This document shows positions 45,516 to 54,536 of a stretch of 64,000 nucleotides of DNA, piece by piece. Source of the DNA: Cognatiluteimonas weifangensis. GTDB taxonomy: Bacteria; Pseudomonadota; Gammaproteobacteria; Xanthomonadales; Xanthomonadaceae. Under the pieces are notes generated by a model. That model ran no database searches. It was given only the letters and a program-made list of their open reading frames with translations, and had not been told where the DNA came from. The translations under genes were made by a program, and so were the position numbers. How positions within the stretch are numbered: the first letter of the stretch is position 1; the number at the start of each line of letters is the position of its first letter. The stretch is taken from positions 62,001-126,000 of the forward strand of contig NZ_QVPD01000001.1 in assembly GCF_003416885.1 (NCBI RefSeq), read 5' to 3'.

Positions 45516-45917
45516 TTATTCCGCCGCGCGCTGCGCCGCGCGCACCGCGGCGATGTCGACCCGGCGGATCTCCTCGATCCGGCAGCTGGCCGGCGACTCG
45601 GCCGTACGGATGCGGTCGAAGCCGGCGCTCAGGCGCCCGGTCTGGGCACTGATCAGGATCGTCGGCGAGGCCCCGCCCCAGTCCAGGCACGGCCCGGAGA
45701 TGCGCAGCAGCCAGACCTCGCTGGGACGCATGGTCAGCAGCAGGTGCTGGTCGTCGACCTTGTCCCAGCCGACCGGGTTGCTGTAGCGGATGTCGCGCAC
45801 CGGCGCGCCGGCGTGGCTGCTGTAGAGCGCGAGCTTGTCGGCCTCGCTCATGCGCCCGGTCGAGGCGCAGGCGGCAAGCGAGAGCAGCAGCACGATTGCG
45901 AAAGGCAGACTGCGCAT
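45516..45917 (-). CDS. DUF6491-like small lipoprotein (133 aa)
   Basis: ATG 45917 begins a lipoprotein signal peptide (FAIVLLLSLAAC). The mature region has LALYSSHAGAPVRDIRYSNPVGWDKV and MRPSEVWLLRISGPCLDW with a second Cys near the C-terminus (SPASCRIEEI), which may form a disulfide. This resembles the DUF6491 family of periplasmic proteins in this lineage. Role unknown. It is convergent with yggX. Confidence 0.72.
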   Translation of the reverse strand: MRSLPFAIVLLLSLAACASTGRMSEADKLALYSSHAGAPVRDIRYSNPVGWDKVDDQHLLLTMRPSEVWLLRISGPCLDWGGASPTILISAQTGRLSAGFDRIRTAESPASCRIEEIRRVDIAAVRAAQRAAE

Positions 45918-46110
45918 GGCGGTGACCTCGAAGTCGCAGGGGTGACCGTATCTTGCGCCGCGGCGCGGGCGCCGGAGGCGCCGGGCCGATCCCCGTTCAG
46001 CCGGCATCCGGCTTGCCCCGCGCGCCCCGCCTCCGTATCATCGCGCCCTCGCAGATGCGGGCTTCGCGGCATCCGCCGGCCCGGTCTCCGGGCAGAGCGG
46101 GGGTTGCACC

Positions 46111-46186
46111 GGCCGGGTAGCTCAGTTGGTAGAGCAGGGGATTGAAAATCCCCGTGTCGGGGGTTCGATTCCCTCCCCGGCCACCA
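46111..46186 (+). tRNA. tRNA-Phe (anticodon GAA)
   Basis: A 76-nt cloverleaf: acceptor GGCCGGG/CCCGGCC, D arm GCTC...GAGC, anticodon stem GGGGA/TCCCC with loop TTGAAAA (anticodon GAA), T arm GGGGG-TTCGATT-CCCTC. The 3' CCA is encoded (46184-46186). Confidence 0.97.
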
Positions 46187-46315
46187 TTTCGGTGGCGGCA
46201 TCACGGATCAGCAACGCCCCGCCAGGCCCGGCCGTGCGGGGCGTTCGTTTTCCGGACTCCGCCTGCAGATGCGGGCGCCGGCAGACATCGGTCATCGGAC
46301 CCGAGGGACATCACC

Positions 46316-46699
46316 ATGCAGGTACCAAGCGGATTCACCACCGGATTGCTGATCGAATCCGCCGCCGAGGGCAGGATCGCCGTCGGCTTCGCCAAGGATG
46401 GCGTGCTGATGGGCGATTTCACCCTGTCGCCGCTGGACGTCGCCAACATGGCCGCCGCACTGCTGGCCGCCTCCAAGGACGGCGCGGACAAGCTGCCCGC
46501 GCGCGACGGCGAGACCCAGGACTCCGGCGCGCTGGTGCTGCCGTCCTCGTTCTCGCTCGGCCCCGGCATGATGCCCGGCCAGGAGGCGCTGATCCTGTCG
46601 TTCGGGCAATCGCACCTCGCCTTCTCCATGCCGCAGGCGACGATGCAGTCGCTGGGCGAAAGCATGGTCATGCTCGCTACCCGCAACCGCGCGCAGTAA
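46316..46699 (+). CDS. Conserved hypothetical protein (127 aa)
   Basis: A soluble protein from ATG 46316. It has a beta-rich N-terminus (GFTTGLLIESAAEGRIAVGFAKDGVLMGDFTLSPLDVANMAAAL) and a second half FGQSHLAFSMPQATMQSLGE. No catalytic motif or signal peptide. It follows tRNA-Phe by 129 bp. I do not recognise the family. Confidence 0.6.
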   Translation: MQVPSGFTTGLLIESAAEGRIAVGFAKDGVLMGDFTLSPLDVANMAAALLAASKDGADKLPARDGETQDSGALVLPSSFSLGPGMMPGQEALILSFGQSHLAFSMPQATMQSLGESMVMLATRNRAQ

Positions 46700-46781
46700 T
46701 CCGCGCATGCGCGGCGCGCCCCGGCGTACCGCCGCGGGCGCAGTGTATGCTCGCCGGCAACTTCATCGCGGGACGATCGGC

Positions 46782-47258
46782 ATGAAACGACTGGCGATGG
46801 CGGGCGTGCTGCTGCCGCTGCTGTGGCTGGGCGCCTGCAACAGCAGCGGCCCGGTGCGGCGCGTGTCGGAACCCGCGGCTAGCATCCAGCAGCTCAGCGT
46901 GCGCGCCGACGGCAGCTGGTCGGTGGACCTGCGCATCGACAATTTCAGCAGCATGCCGATGCGCTTCGACGGCATCAGCCTGGCGGTCAGCGTCGGCGAC
47001 CAGCCGGCCGGCACCCTGCAGGGGCAGCCTGCGCTGTCGATCGGGCCGGAAACCGCGGACGTCGCCACCCTGGCGCTGGTCCCCGCCGCCGGCGCGAAAA
47101 TCCTGATCGCCGACGCGCTGGCGGCGGGCCGCAGCATCGGCTACCGCCTGCAGGGCAGCCTCACGGCCGCGCCGCAGGACGCCGGCGCGCGGACCTTCCG
47201 GATCGAGCGCGACAACACCCTGAGCCCGGTCCCGGGGCTGCCGGGCGTGCTGCGCTGA
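46782..47258 (+). CDS. Lipoprotein with LEA14/WHy-like domain
   Basis: A 158-aa protein from ATG 46782 with a lipobox (LLWLGAC, Cys 19). The mature domain has a beta-sandwich pattern (SWSVDLRIDNFSSMPMRFDGISLAVSVGD) reminiscent of WHy/LEA14 proteins, which are linked to desiccation or cell-surface stress. The match is by pattern only. It precedes the acyl-CoA dehydrogenase gene. Confidence 0.62.
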   Translation: MKRLAMAGVLLPLLWLGACNSSGPVRRVSEPAASIQQLSVRADGSWSVDLRIDNFSSMPMRFDGISLAVSVGDQPAGTLQGQPALSIGPETADVATLALVPAAGAKILIADALAAGRSIGYRLQGSLTAAPQDAGARTFRIERDNTLSPVPGLPGVLR

Positions 47259-47337
47259 GCGCGCCGGCCGGCACCCGAGCAAAAGCTCGACGCCGGAGTT
47301 GCACCCTCGATCCGACTCCCTCCTTCCCGGGTTTGCC

Positions 47338-49128
47338 ATGAGCAGCTACCGCGCGCCGCTGTCCGACATGCGTTTCGTCCTGTTCGACGTGCTCGGCGCC
47401 GAGGCGCTGTTCGCGCGGCTGGGCTTCACCGACGCCACCCGCGACATCGTCGACGCGGTGCTGGAGGAAGGCGCGCGTTTCACCGAAACCGTGCTGGCGC
47501 CGCTCAACCGCGGCGGCGACGCGACCGGCTGCAGCTACGATCCCGCCACCGGCACGGTGACCACGCCGCCGGGCTTCAAGGAGGCCTACGCACAGTACGT
47601 CGACGGCGGCTGGGCCGGACTGGTGTCGCCGGTCGAACTGGGCGGCCAGGGACTGCCGCAGGCCGCCGGCGTGCCGCTGAAGGAAATGATCGACGCCGCC
47701 AACCTGGCCTGGGGCAATTTCCCGCTGCTCTCGCACGGCGCCACCGAGGCGCTGCTGCACCATGGCGCGCCGTGGCAGCAGGAAGCGTTCCTCAAGCCGA
47801 TCATTGCCGGCCGCTGGACCGGCACCATGTGCCTGACCGAGCCGCAGTGCGGCACCGACCTGGGCCTGCTCAAGACCCGCGCCGAACCGCAGCCAGACGG
47901 CAGCCACGCGATCACCGGCACCAAGATCTTCATCACCGCCGGCGAGCACGACTTCACCGACAACATCGTGCACCTGGTGCTGGCGCGGCTGCCGGACGCG
48001 CCGGCCGGCAGCAAGGGCATCTCGCTGTTCATCGTGCCCAAGACCAAGGTCGGCCGCGACGGCGCGATGGGCGCACGCAACGCCGTGCGCTGCGGCGCGC
48101 TGGAACACAAGATGGGCATCCACGGTTCGGCCACCTGCGTGATGAATTTCGACGGCGCGCAGGGCTGGCTGATCGGCGCGCCGAACAAGGGCCTGGCCGC
48201 CATGTTCACCATGATGAACACCGCCCGGCTCGCGGTCGGCCTGCAAGGCCTGGGGCTGGCGGACCGCGCCTGGCAGAACGCACTGCGCTACGCCCGCGAG
48301 CGCCTGCAGATGCGCGCGCTGTCGGGGGCCAAGTTCCCCGACAAGCCGGCCGACCCGATCATCGTCCACCCCGACGTGCGCCGCATGCTGCTGACGCAGA
48401 AGGCGCTGGTCGAGGGCGGACGCGCGCTCGGCTACCACGCCGCCTTGCTGGTGGACATCGTCGGCCACGGCGCCGATGCCGCGGAGCGCGAACAGGCCGA
48501 CGCCCTGCTCGGCTTCCTGACCCCGATCGTCAAGGCCTGCCTGACCGAATGGGGCGTGGAATGCACCTACCACGCGCTGCAGTGCTTCGGCGGCCACGGC
48601 TACATCGCCGAGCACGGCATGGAACAGCTCGCCCGCGACGCGCGCATCACCACCCTGTACGAAGGCACCACCGGGATCCAGGCGCTGGACCTGATGGGCC
48701 GCAAGATCATGCAGTCGCAGGGTGCCGGGCTGCGCGTGTTCCTGCAGATGATCGAGGACTTCTGCCGGGCCAACGCCGGCAGTCCCGCGCTGGCGGAATT
48801 CGTCGAGCCGCTGCGCGCCAAGGCCGCCGAATGGCAGGCCCTGACCATGACCATCGGCCAGCGCGCCGTGGCCGATGCCGACGAGGTCGGCGCCGCGGCC
48901 TACGACTACCTGTTCTATTCGGGCTACGTCGCGCTCGCCTACTGGTGGGCGCGCAGCGTCGCCGCGGCCGACGCATCCGCGCATCCGGAGGCTTTCAAGG
49001 ACGCCAAGCGCCAGACCGCGCGCTTCTACTTCGCGCGGCTGCTGCCGCGCACCCTCGCCCACAAGGCCGCGATCGAGAGCGGCGGCGGCAGCCTGCTGGC
49101 ACTGGAAGCCGACCGTTTCGATGCCTGA
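47338..49128 (+). CDS. Acyl-CoA dehydrogenase with C-terminal extension
   Basis: A 596-aa flavoprotein from ATG 47338. Blocks include TGTMCLTEPQCGTDLG, the FAD/substrate loop ITGTKIFITAGEHD, the FGGHGYIAEHGMEQ region, and the catalytic Glu in LYEGTTGIQALDL. A C-terminal extension of about 130 residues marks the large FadE-like/AidB-like subgroup. It catalyses the first step of fatty-acyl-CoA beta-oxidation in the cytoplasm. Confidence 0.92.
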   Translation: MSSYRAPLSDMRFVLFDVLGAEALFARLGFTDATRDIVDAVLEEGARFTETVLAPLNRGGDATGCSYDPATGTVTTPPGFKEAYAQYVDGGWAGLVSPVELGGQGLPQAAGVPLKEMIDAANLAWGNFPLLSHGATEALLHHGAPWQQEAFLKPIIAGRWTGTMCLTEPQCGTDLGLLKTRAEPQPDGSHAITGTKIFITAGEHDFTDNIVHLVLARLPDAPAGSKGISLFIVPKTKVGRDGAMGARNAVRCGALEHKMGIHGSATCVMNFDGAQGWLIGAPNKGLAAMFTMMNTARLAVGLQGLGLADRAWQNALRYARERLQMRALSGAKFPDKPADPIIVHPDVRRMLLTQKALVEGGRALGYHAALLVDIVGHGADAAEREQADALLGFLTPIVKACLTEWGVECTYHALQCFGGHGYIAEHGMEQLARDARITTLYEGTTGIQALDLMGRKIMQSQGAGLRVFLQMIEDFCRANAGSPALAEFVEPLRAKAAEWQALTMTIGQRAVADADEVGAAAYDYLFYSGYVALAYWWARSVAAADASAHPEAFKDAKRQTARFYFARLLPRTLAHKAAIESGGGSLLALEADRFDA

Positions 49129-49187
49129 ACCGGCGGCTGGACGCGCGCCTACAAAACCCCGGCAAACGGGTATAAGCTGAATTTCCG

Positions 49188-49877
49188 ATGGAGACCGACA
49201 GAGCGATTGGCCCGGTTGACCCCGGCACGTACGCCAACGGATCCCCTGCGGATCCCGGCGCCGACTCCGCCGCCGTCGCGGTTGCCGACGCCGCCGCGCC
49301 GCCGATCCGGCTGGACGCGGTGCGCCTGCTCTCGCTCGATGCCCATGGCCGCGTGCTCGACTGGATGAGCTGGCAGGACGCGGCCTGCCTGTACGTACGC
49401 GGCGCGGTGGCCTGGACCCTGGGCGACCCGTGCCTGCAGGTGCACGGCGGCACCAGCCGCGCCACCGGGACGCAGAGCGTGCTGCAACTGCACCCGATCA
49501 TCGCTGCACGCAGCCACGCCCGCGCGCAGGCGCTGGATCCCACGCCGGCCCTGACCAACGCCGCGCTGTTCGCACGCGATCAGCAGTTGTGCCTGTACTG
49601 CGGCCGCGAGTACAGCCGCCAGCAACTGACCCGCGACCATGTCCTGCCGCTGTCGCAAGGCGGGCGCGACATCTGGGAAAACGTGGTCGCCGCCTGCTTC
49701 CACTGCAACTCGCGCAAGGGCGGCCGCACCCCGCAGCAGGCGTCGATGCCGCTGCTCGCGGTGCCGTACCGGCCGAGCTGGATCGAGCACCTGATCCTGA
49801 GCAATCGCAACATTCTGGCGGACCAGATGGCCTTCCTCAGAAGCCACTTGCCGCGGCGCAGCCGCCGCTTCAACTGA
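49188..49877 (+). CDS. HNH endonuclease family protein
   Basis: A 229-aa protein. Its N-terminal third is disordered Ala/Asp/Pro-rich (about 1-40), followed by a domain including [21 protein letters not shown]. The HNH core is [25 protein letters not shown], with structural Cys pairs CLYC and CFHCN, and metal-site H in RDHVLPLS. This is the McrA-like/IscB-related HNH fold, but it stands alone without methylase or Cas genes. A plausible -10 (TATAAG) lies just before ATG 49188. Role unknown. Confidence 0.82.
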   Translation: METDRAIGPVDPGTYANGSPADPGADSAAVAVADAAAPPIRLDAVRLLSLDAHGRVLDWMSWQDAACLYVRGAVAWTLGDPCLQVHGGTSRATGTQSVLQLHPIIAARSHARAQALDPTPALTNAALFARDQQLCLYCGREYSRQQLTRDHVLPLSQGGRDIWENVVAACFHCNSRKGGRTPQQASMPLLAVPYRPSWIEHLILSNRNILADQMAFLRSHLPRRSRRFN

Positions 49878-50093
49878 AAATCCGCCGCAATCCGGGCGAC
49901 GCGCGGCGTGGCGCGGCCGCCGGCACGACGTTTGCGGCGTGACCGCCGTCACTGCGACGCGCCCGTTTCGGCGGTCCTTGCCCCGACGCCCTCGCATCCG
50001 GACTGCCGTCGCGCGCGTGCCAGGCGCAAGCCGCTATCCGCCGCAACCGCGGCCATGCAAGCTACACTCGAGTTTTCCTCACGGACCGCGACG

Positions 50094-51200
50094 ATGTCCC
50101 TGACCCTCGGCCTGACCGGCATGGATCCGGCCACCGAAACCGAACTCAAGGCCGCCTTCGAGCAAGCCAATGCGCGCCTGGGCGGGCGCTGGCAGCTGCT
50201 GCCGGAAACCGAGGCCACCCACGTCATCGTCGACCTGGACAGCATGTACGGGCCGATGAGCTGGCTGCGGCTGCACGCAGCCGGCAAGTGCGTGATCGGG
50301 ATGACCCAGGCGACGCGCACGCAGACCGATTTCCGCCTGGCGCGCCCGTTCGACGTGGACAGCGTGGCAGCGCTGCTGCAGGCGGTCGCGGGCGGCGCCG
50401 ACAGCGGCCCGCAGGGCGCAACACCCGCGCCGCCGGCAACCGCCGCCGGCGTTGCCGACGACCGGGCCAGGCCGGCCGGCATGGCGGCCGCGCCCGTGCC
50501 CGAGGACGAACTGCCCGAAGAGCACCCGCAGCCGGTCGACGAGGAAGCCGCCGCGCCCGGTCCGGCGCCCGGGCACCCGGCCTCGGCCGAGGCCGGCACG
50601 CTGACGCAGGCCACGATCGCCCCGGCCGCGCCGCGCGCGCACGCCTTCGCCGACTGGCTGGCTCCGGGGGCACTCTCGGGTCGGGTGCGCTATCGCCACG
50701 GCGCCGGGCCGGTCCTGTGGATCGATGCGGACAGCCACCAGTACCACGGGCCGACGGCGCTGAAACCGCTGACCGATTATTTCGATGGCCTCGTCGCCGA
50801 GGCGGACTTCGAAGCCGTCGACGCCGCCATCTGGGCGCGCGAGACAGCCGCGCTGGGCCCGGCGCAACCGCTGGCGCGCCTGCAGTGGTTCGGCGGCCTG
50901 CTCGCCGGCAAGGGCGCGCTGCTCCCGGGCTTCGACCCCGCCGGCCGTTACAAGCTGAGCAAGTGGCCGCAGACCGAGCGCGAATTCCCCAAGCATTTCC
51001 GCATCGCCACCGCGATGATGAAAGGGCCGGCGACGCTCGAGGAAATCGTCGCCGCCAGCGGCGTGGCGCTGCCGGAGGTGGCCGACTTCGTCAACGCCAA
51101 CCTCGCCACCGGTTACGCGGAGTCCGCGGCGGAACCGGCCCCGGAACCGACCGAACCGCAGGGCCGCGGCGGCCTGTTCGGGCGGCTGCGCGGAAAATAA
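50094..51200 (+). CDS. Uncharacterised two-domain protein (368 aa) upstream of dxs
   Basis: The start is ATG 50094; TACACT at 50063-50068 is a possible -10. Residues 1-105 form an alpha/beta domain (THVIVDLDSMYGPMSWLRLHAAGKCVIGMT, then DFRLARPFDVDSVAALLQAV) that looks like a receiver-like fold without a phospho-acceptor site. Residues 105-200 are an acidic Ala/Pro linker. Residues 200-345 carry YKLSKWPQTEREFPKHFRIATAMM and a winged-helix-like LEEIVAASGVALPEVADFVNANL. The tail is GLFGRLRGK. I cannot name the family. Confidence 0.6.
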   Translation: MSLTLGLTGMDPATETELKAAFEQANARLGGRWQLLPETEATHVIVDLDSMYGPMSWLRLHAAGKCVIGMTQATRTQTDFRLARPFDVDSVAALLQAVAGGADSGPQGATPAPPATAAGVADDRARPAGMAAAPVPEDELPEEHPQPVDEEAAAPGPAPGHPASAEAGTLTQATIAPAAPRAHAFADWLAPGALSGRVRYRHGAGPVLWIDADSHQYHGPTALKPLTDYFDGLVAEADFEAVDAAIWARETAALGPAQPLARLQWFGGLLAGKGALLPGFDPAGRYKLSKWPQTEREFPKHFRIATAMMKGPATLEEIVAASGVALPEVADFVNANLATGYAESAAEPAPEPTEPQGRGGLFGRLRGK

Positions 51201-51269
51201 CCGCGCCGTCCGCCACGCGGGGCCCGGATCGCCTTGCCCCCCCGCCGTCGCGGGGGCGAAAATGCCCGC

Positions 51270-53207
51270 ATGATCGACTCCCCACTGATCGACGCGACCC
51301 GCTACCCGCATCTGTCGCGCATCGATACCCCCGCCGACCTGCGCCGCTTCGACGAAGCCGAGCTGCCGGCCATCGCCGCGGAGCTGCGCGCCTACCTGAT
51401 CGAGTCGGTCGGCAGGAGCGGCGGCCATTTCGGCGCCGGGCTGGGCGTGATCGAGCTGACCACGGCGCTGCACTATGTCTACGACACGCCCGAGGACCGC
51501 CTGGTCTGGGACGTCGGCCACCAGTGCTACCCGCACAAGATCCTCACCGGGCGCCGCGACCGCATCCACACCGTCAAGCAGAAGGACGGCATCGCGCCGT
51601 TCCCCAAGCGCGAGGAAAGCCGCTACGACACCTTCGGCGTCGGCCATTCCTCGACCTCGATCTCGGCCGCGCTGGGCATGGCGATCGCTAATCAGCGCGC
51701 GGCCGCCGCGGGCGCCGCCGCGCCGCGCAAGATCGTGGCGGTGATCGGCGACGGCGCGATGACCGCCGGCATGGCGTTCGAGGCGCTCAACCACGCCGGC
51801 GGCCTGGAGCCGGAAGCGGACCTGCTGGTGATCCTCAACGACAACCGGATGTCGATCTCCGAGAACGTCGGCGGCCTGACCAAGATGCTCGGCCGCATGA
51901 CCGGCAGCCGCACCCTCAACGCGATCCGCGAAGGCGGCAAGAAACTGCTCGGCGACAAGAACAAGCCGACCGCGAAATTCGTGCGTCGCTGGGAGGAACA
52001 CTGGAAAGGCATGTTCGTGCCGTCCACGCTGTTCGAGGAGATGGGTTTCCACTACACCGGGCCGGTCGACGGCCACGACATCCGCGCCCTGGTCGCCGCG
52101 CTGAAGCTGCAGCGCACGCTCAAGGGTCCACAGCTGCTGCACGTCATCACCACCAAGGGCAAGGGCTACGAGCTGGCCGAGGACGACCAGATCGGCTACC
52201 ACGCCGTCTCGCCGTTCGACCCGTCCACCGGCGTGGTCAGCAAGCCGGGCGCGGCGAAGAAACCGACCTATACCGACGTGTTCGGCGACTGGCTCTGCGA
52301 CATGGCGGCCAGCGACCCGACGCTGATGGGCATCACCCCGGCGATGCGCGAAGGCTCCGGCCTGGTGCGCTTCAGCCAGCAATACCCGGAACGCTACTTC
52401 GACGTCGCCATCGCCGAGCAGCATGCGGTGACGCTGGCCGCCGGCATGGCCTGCGAAGGCGCCAAGCCGGTGGTCGCCATCTATTCGACCTTCCTGCAGC
52501 GCGGCTACGACCAGCTGGTGCACGATGTGGCGATCCAGAACCTGGACGTGCTGCTGGCGATCGATCGCGGCGGCGTGGTCGGCCCCGACGGCGCCACCCA
52601 TGCCGGCAACCTCGACCTGTCGTACCTGCGCTGCGTGCCCAACCTGGTGGTGATGGCGCCGGCCGACGAGAACGAATGCCGGCAACTGCTGTCGACCGGG
52701 TTCGCGTACCCCGGCCCGGCCGCGGTGCGCTACCCGCGCGGGACCGGGCCCGGGGTCGCGGTGCAACCGGCGCTGGAGACGCTGCCGATCGGCAAGGCGC
52801 AGTTGCGTCGGCGCGGCACCCGCATCGCGCTGCTGGGCTTCGGCGCGATCGTGGCGGCGGCCGAACAGGTGGGGGCGGAACTGGGGCTGACGGTGGCCAA
52901 CATGCGCTTCGTCAAGCCGCTGGATCGCGAGCTGCTGCTGGAGCTGGCGAAAACCCACGAGGGTCTGGTCACGCTCGAGGACAACGTGGTCGCCGGCGGC
53001 GCCGGCAGCGGCGTGGCCGAGCTGCTGGCGGCCGAGGGCCTCGCGCTGCCGATCCTGCACCTGGGCCTGCCCGATGCATTCCAGCACCACGCCAGCCGCG
53101 AGCAGTTGCTGGCGGAAGCCGGCCTGGACGCGGCCGGGATCCGCACCGCGCTGCTGGCGCGCTGGCCGCAACTGGCCCGACCGCCGCGGCAGGTGTCCGC
53201 GGGCTGA
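51270..53207 (+). CDS. dxs: 1-deoxy-D-xylulose-5-phosphate synthase
   Basis: A 645-aa transketolase-type enzyme from ATG 51270. Motifs: [35 protein letters not shown], the thiamine-diphosphate site [18 protein letters not shown]...[27 protein letters not shown], and [11 protein letters not shown]. It condenses pyruvate and glyceraldehyde 3-phosphate, the first step of the MEP isoprenoid pathway. It is downstream of the uncharacterised gene and convergent with a small minus-strand gene. Confidence 0.96.
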   Translation: MIDSPLIDATRYPHLSRIDTPADLRRFDEAELPAIAAELRAYLIESVGRSGGHFGAGLGVIELTTALHYVYDTPEDRLVWDVGHQCYPHKILTGRRDRIHTVKQKDGIAPFPKREESRYDTFGVGHSSTSISAALGMAIANQRAAAAGAAAPRKIVAVIGDGAMTAGMAFEALNHAGGLEPEADLLVILNDNRMSISENVGGLTKMLGRMTGSRTLNAIREGGKKLLGDKNKPTAKFVRRWEEHWKGMFVPSTLFEEMGFHYTGPVDGHDIRALVAALKLQRTLKGPQLLHVITTKGKGYELAEDDQIGYHAVSPFDPSTGVVSKPGAAKKPTYTDVFGDWLCDMAASDPTLMGITPAMREGSGLVRFSQQYPERYFDVAIAEQHAVTLAAGMACEGAKPVVAIYSTFLQRGYDQLVHDVAIQNLDVLLAIDRGGVVGPDGATHAGNLDLSYLRCVPNLVVMAPADENECRQLLSTGFAYPGPAAVRYPRGTGPGVAVQPALETLPIGKAQLRRRGTRIALLGFGAIVAAAEQVGAELGLTVANMRFVKPLDRELLLELAKTHEGLVTLEDNVVAGGAGSGVAELLAAEGLALPILHLGLPDAFQHHASREQLLAEAGLDAAGIRTALLARWPQLARPPRQVSAG

Positions 53208-53219
53208 GGCCGGCGGCCG

Positions 53220-53450
53220 TTACCGCGACAGCAGTTCGCCGAAGCCGGCGGCCTTGACCCAGTGCCCGTCGCCGCCATCGACCAGAACCTCGGTGGCGAC
53301 CTGCTGCTGCTCCCACAGCACGCGCGCGGCCTGCGTGGCCGCCGCGACCGCGGCGCCGCGGTCGGGATAATCCGGGCCCTCCGGGGCCGCGCGGCAGCGC
53401 ACCTCCCAGTGGTCGGCGACGGCGGAAACGAAGTACATGACGGGCCGCAT
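53220..53450 (-). CDS. Small DUF2188-like hypothetical protein (76 aa)
   Basis: ATG 53450 begins MRPVMYFVSAVADHWEVRCRAAPE; a start at the second Met (53438) is possible. The short beta-beta-alpha protein ends HWVKAAGFGELLSR. The pattern (a strand with YFV..., GWEV-like HWEV, helix from ATQAARVLWEQQ) recalls the DUF2188 group of small proteins. Function unknown. It lies 12 bp from the convergent dxs stop. Confidence 0.6.
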   Translation of the reverse strand: MRPVMYFVSAVADHWEVRCRAAPEGPDYPDRGAAVAAATQAARVLWEQQQVATEVLVDGGDGHWVKAAGFGELLSR

Positions 53451-53512
53451 GCGCCGACGGTAGCAAATCTTCCGGCTCGCGACCGTGTCGAGGGCCGGCG
53501 TGCCGGCGCACG

Positions 53513-53536
53513 AAAAACGCCCGGCAAGCCGGGCGT
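53513..53536 (-). terminator. Rho-independent terminator of the tRNA-Pro transcript
   Basis: On the minus strand ACGCCCGG/CCGGGCGT with a four-base loop is followed by TTTTT. It lies about 35 bp past the 3' end of tRNA-Pro. Confidence 0.88.
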
Positions 53537-53572
53537 CTTCCTGGCGGCCCGGGAGCCGGGCGCGCCGTGTTT

Positions 53573-53649
53573 TGGTCGGGGTAGCCGGATTTGAACCGAC
53601 GACCACTTGTCCCCCAGACAAGTGCGCTACCAGGCTGCGCTATACCCCG
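53573..53649 (-). tRNA. tRNA-Pro (anticodon GGG)
   Basis: A 77-nt cloverleaf on the minus strand: acceptor CGGGGTA/TACCCCG, anticodon stem CTTGT/ACAAG with loop CTGGGGG (anticodon GGG), T loop TTCAAAT. CCA is encoded. It is the last element of the thrS-to-merR gene group on this strand. Confidence 0.95.
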
Positions 53650-53699
53650 ACGGGGCCGCGATTATAGCCCACGGCGACGCGGGTGCAGCGTCCGGCGGT

Positions 53700-53862
53700 T
53701 ACCGGCGCAGCAGCCGCAGGACTTCCTCGAGCTCCATGCGTACCGCGCCAGGTGGAAATCGGCTTGAGACGCCTTCCCGACGCGCCGCCGCGCGTGATGG
53801 AACGCACATCCCGGGTTCTACCGGCGCAGCAACTGCAGGACTTCCTCGAGCTCCATGCGTAC
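53700..53862. repeat. Direct duplication of the merR 3' end (44-bp repeats, 119-bp period)
   Basis: The 44-bp segments 53700-53743 and 53819-53862 (TACCGGCGCAGCA...CCATGCGTAC) differ at two positions only. They encode the last residues and stop of the MerR-like protein ([14 protein letters not shown] versus ...LRLLRR). The downstream copy is an orphan, in a frame offset from the gene. Gene-end duplications of this sort are typical of attL/attR sites left by integrative elements. Confidence 0.85.
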
Positions 53863-54174
53863 CTGTCGCACGATCTGCGTGCTGAGCGCGGACTCCTGCC
53901 TGGCGCCCTCGCCTTCCAGTCGCAGGCGCGCGCCGCCGATGGTGTAACCCTGCTCGTACAGCAGGCCGCGGATCTGACGCACCATCAGCACGTCGTGGCG
54001 CTGGTAGTAGCGGCGGTTGCCGCGGCGCTTGACCGGCTTCAGCGACGGGAATTCGGTCTCCCAGTAGCGCAGCACGTGCGGCTTGACGTCGCACAGCTCG
54101 CTGACCTCGCCGATGGTGAAGTAGCGCTTGGCCGGGATCGGCGGCAGTTCGCGGTTGCTGCCCGGGTCAAGCAT
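53818..54174 (-). CDS. MerR family transcriptional regulator (118 aa)
   Basis: A short MerR protein. The N-terminal winged helix is [51 protein letters not shown], followed by a coiled-coil-like helix; there is no C-terminal ligand domain. Its start overlaps the ihfA stop by eight bases, the conserved ihfA-merR arrangement of Gammaproteobacteria. Targets are unknown. Its last 14 codons are duplicated downstream. Confidence 0.9.
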   Translation of the reverse strand: MLDPGSNRELPPIPAKRYFTIGEVSELCDVKPHVLRYWETEFPSLKPVKRRGNRRYYQRHDVLMVRQIRGLLYEQGYTIGGARLRLEGEGARQESALSTQIVRQVRMELEEVLQLLRR

Positions 54175-54469
54175 GCTTCACCCCGGCATAGGCCTCGACC
54201 CGCTCCTTGAGCTTCTGCCCCGGGCGGAAGGTCACCACAGTGCGCGCGCTGATCGGGATTTCCTCGCCGGTCTTGGGGTTGCGCCCCGGGCGCTGGTTCT
54301 TGCGCCGCAGGTCGAAATTGCCGAACCCGGACAGCTTGACCTGGCGCCCCTGCTGCAGCGCGCCGCGCAGCACGTCGAAGAACGCATCGACGAATTCCTT
54401 CGCCTCGCGCTTGTTCAGGCCGACGTCCTCGTACAGGCGTTCGGCCATTTCCGCCTTGGTCAATGCCAT
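54167..54469 (-). CDS. ihfA: Integration host factor subunit alpha
   Basis: A 100-aa HU/IHF protein from ATG 54469 with AGGGGGA upstream. It has [31 protein letters not shown] and the DNA-bending arm with the Pro of [18 protein letters not shown]. With IhfB it bends DNA in replication, transcription and recombination. It follows pheT, as in E. coli. Confidence 0.96.
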   Translation of the reverse strand: MALTKAEMAERLYEDVGLNKREAKEFVDAFFDVLRGALQQGRQVKLSGFGNFDLRRKNQRPGRNPKTGEEIPISARTVVTFRPGQKLKERVEAYAGVKHA

Positions 54470-54536
54470 CTCGTCCCCCTGTGAACGAAGTGGAATGTCC
54501 GGCCACGGACGCAACGGCATGCGCGCGCGCAGGCGC

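Noticed and set aside
53699..54094. A 131-codon frame ending in a second copy of the MerR C-terminus
   Set aside because: Most of it is an out-of-frame shadow of merR; only the last 14 codons match, due to the duplicated 3' end.
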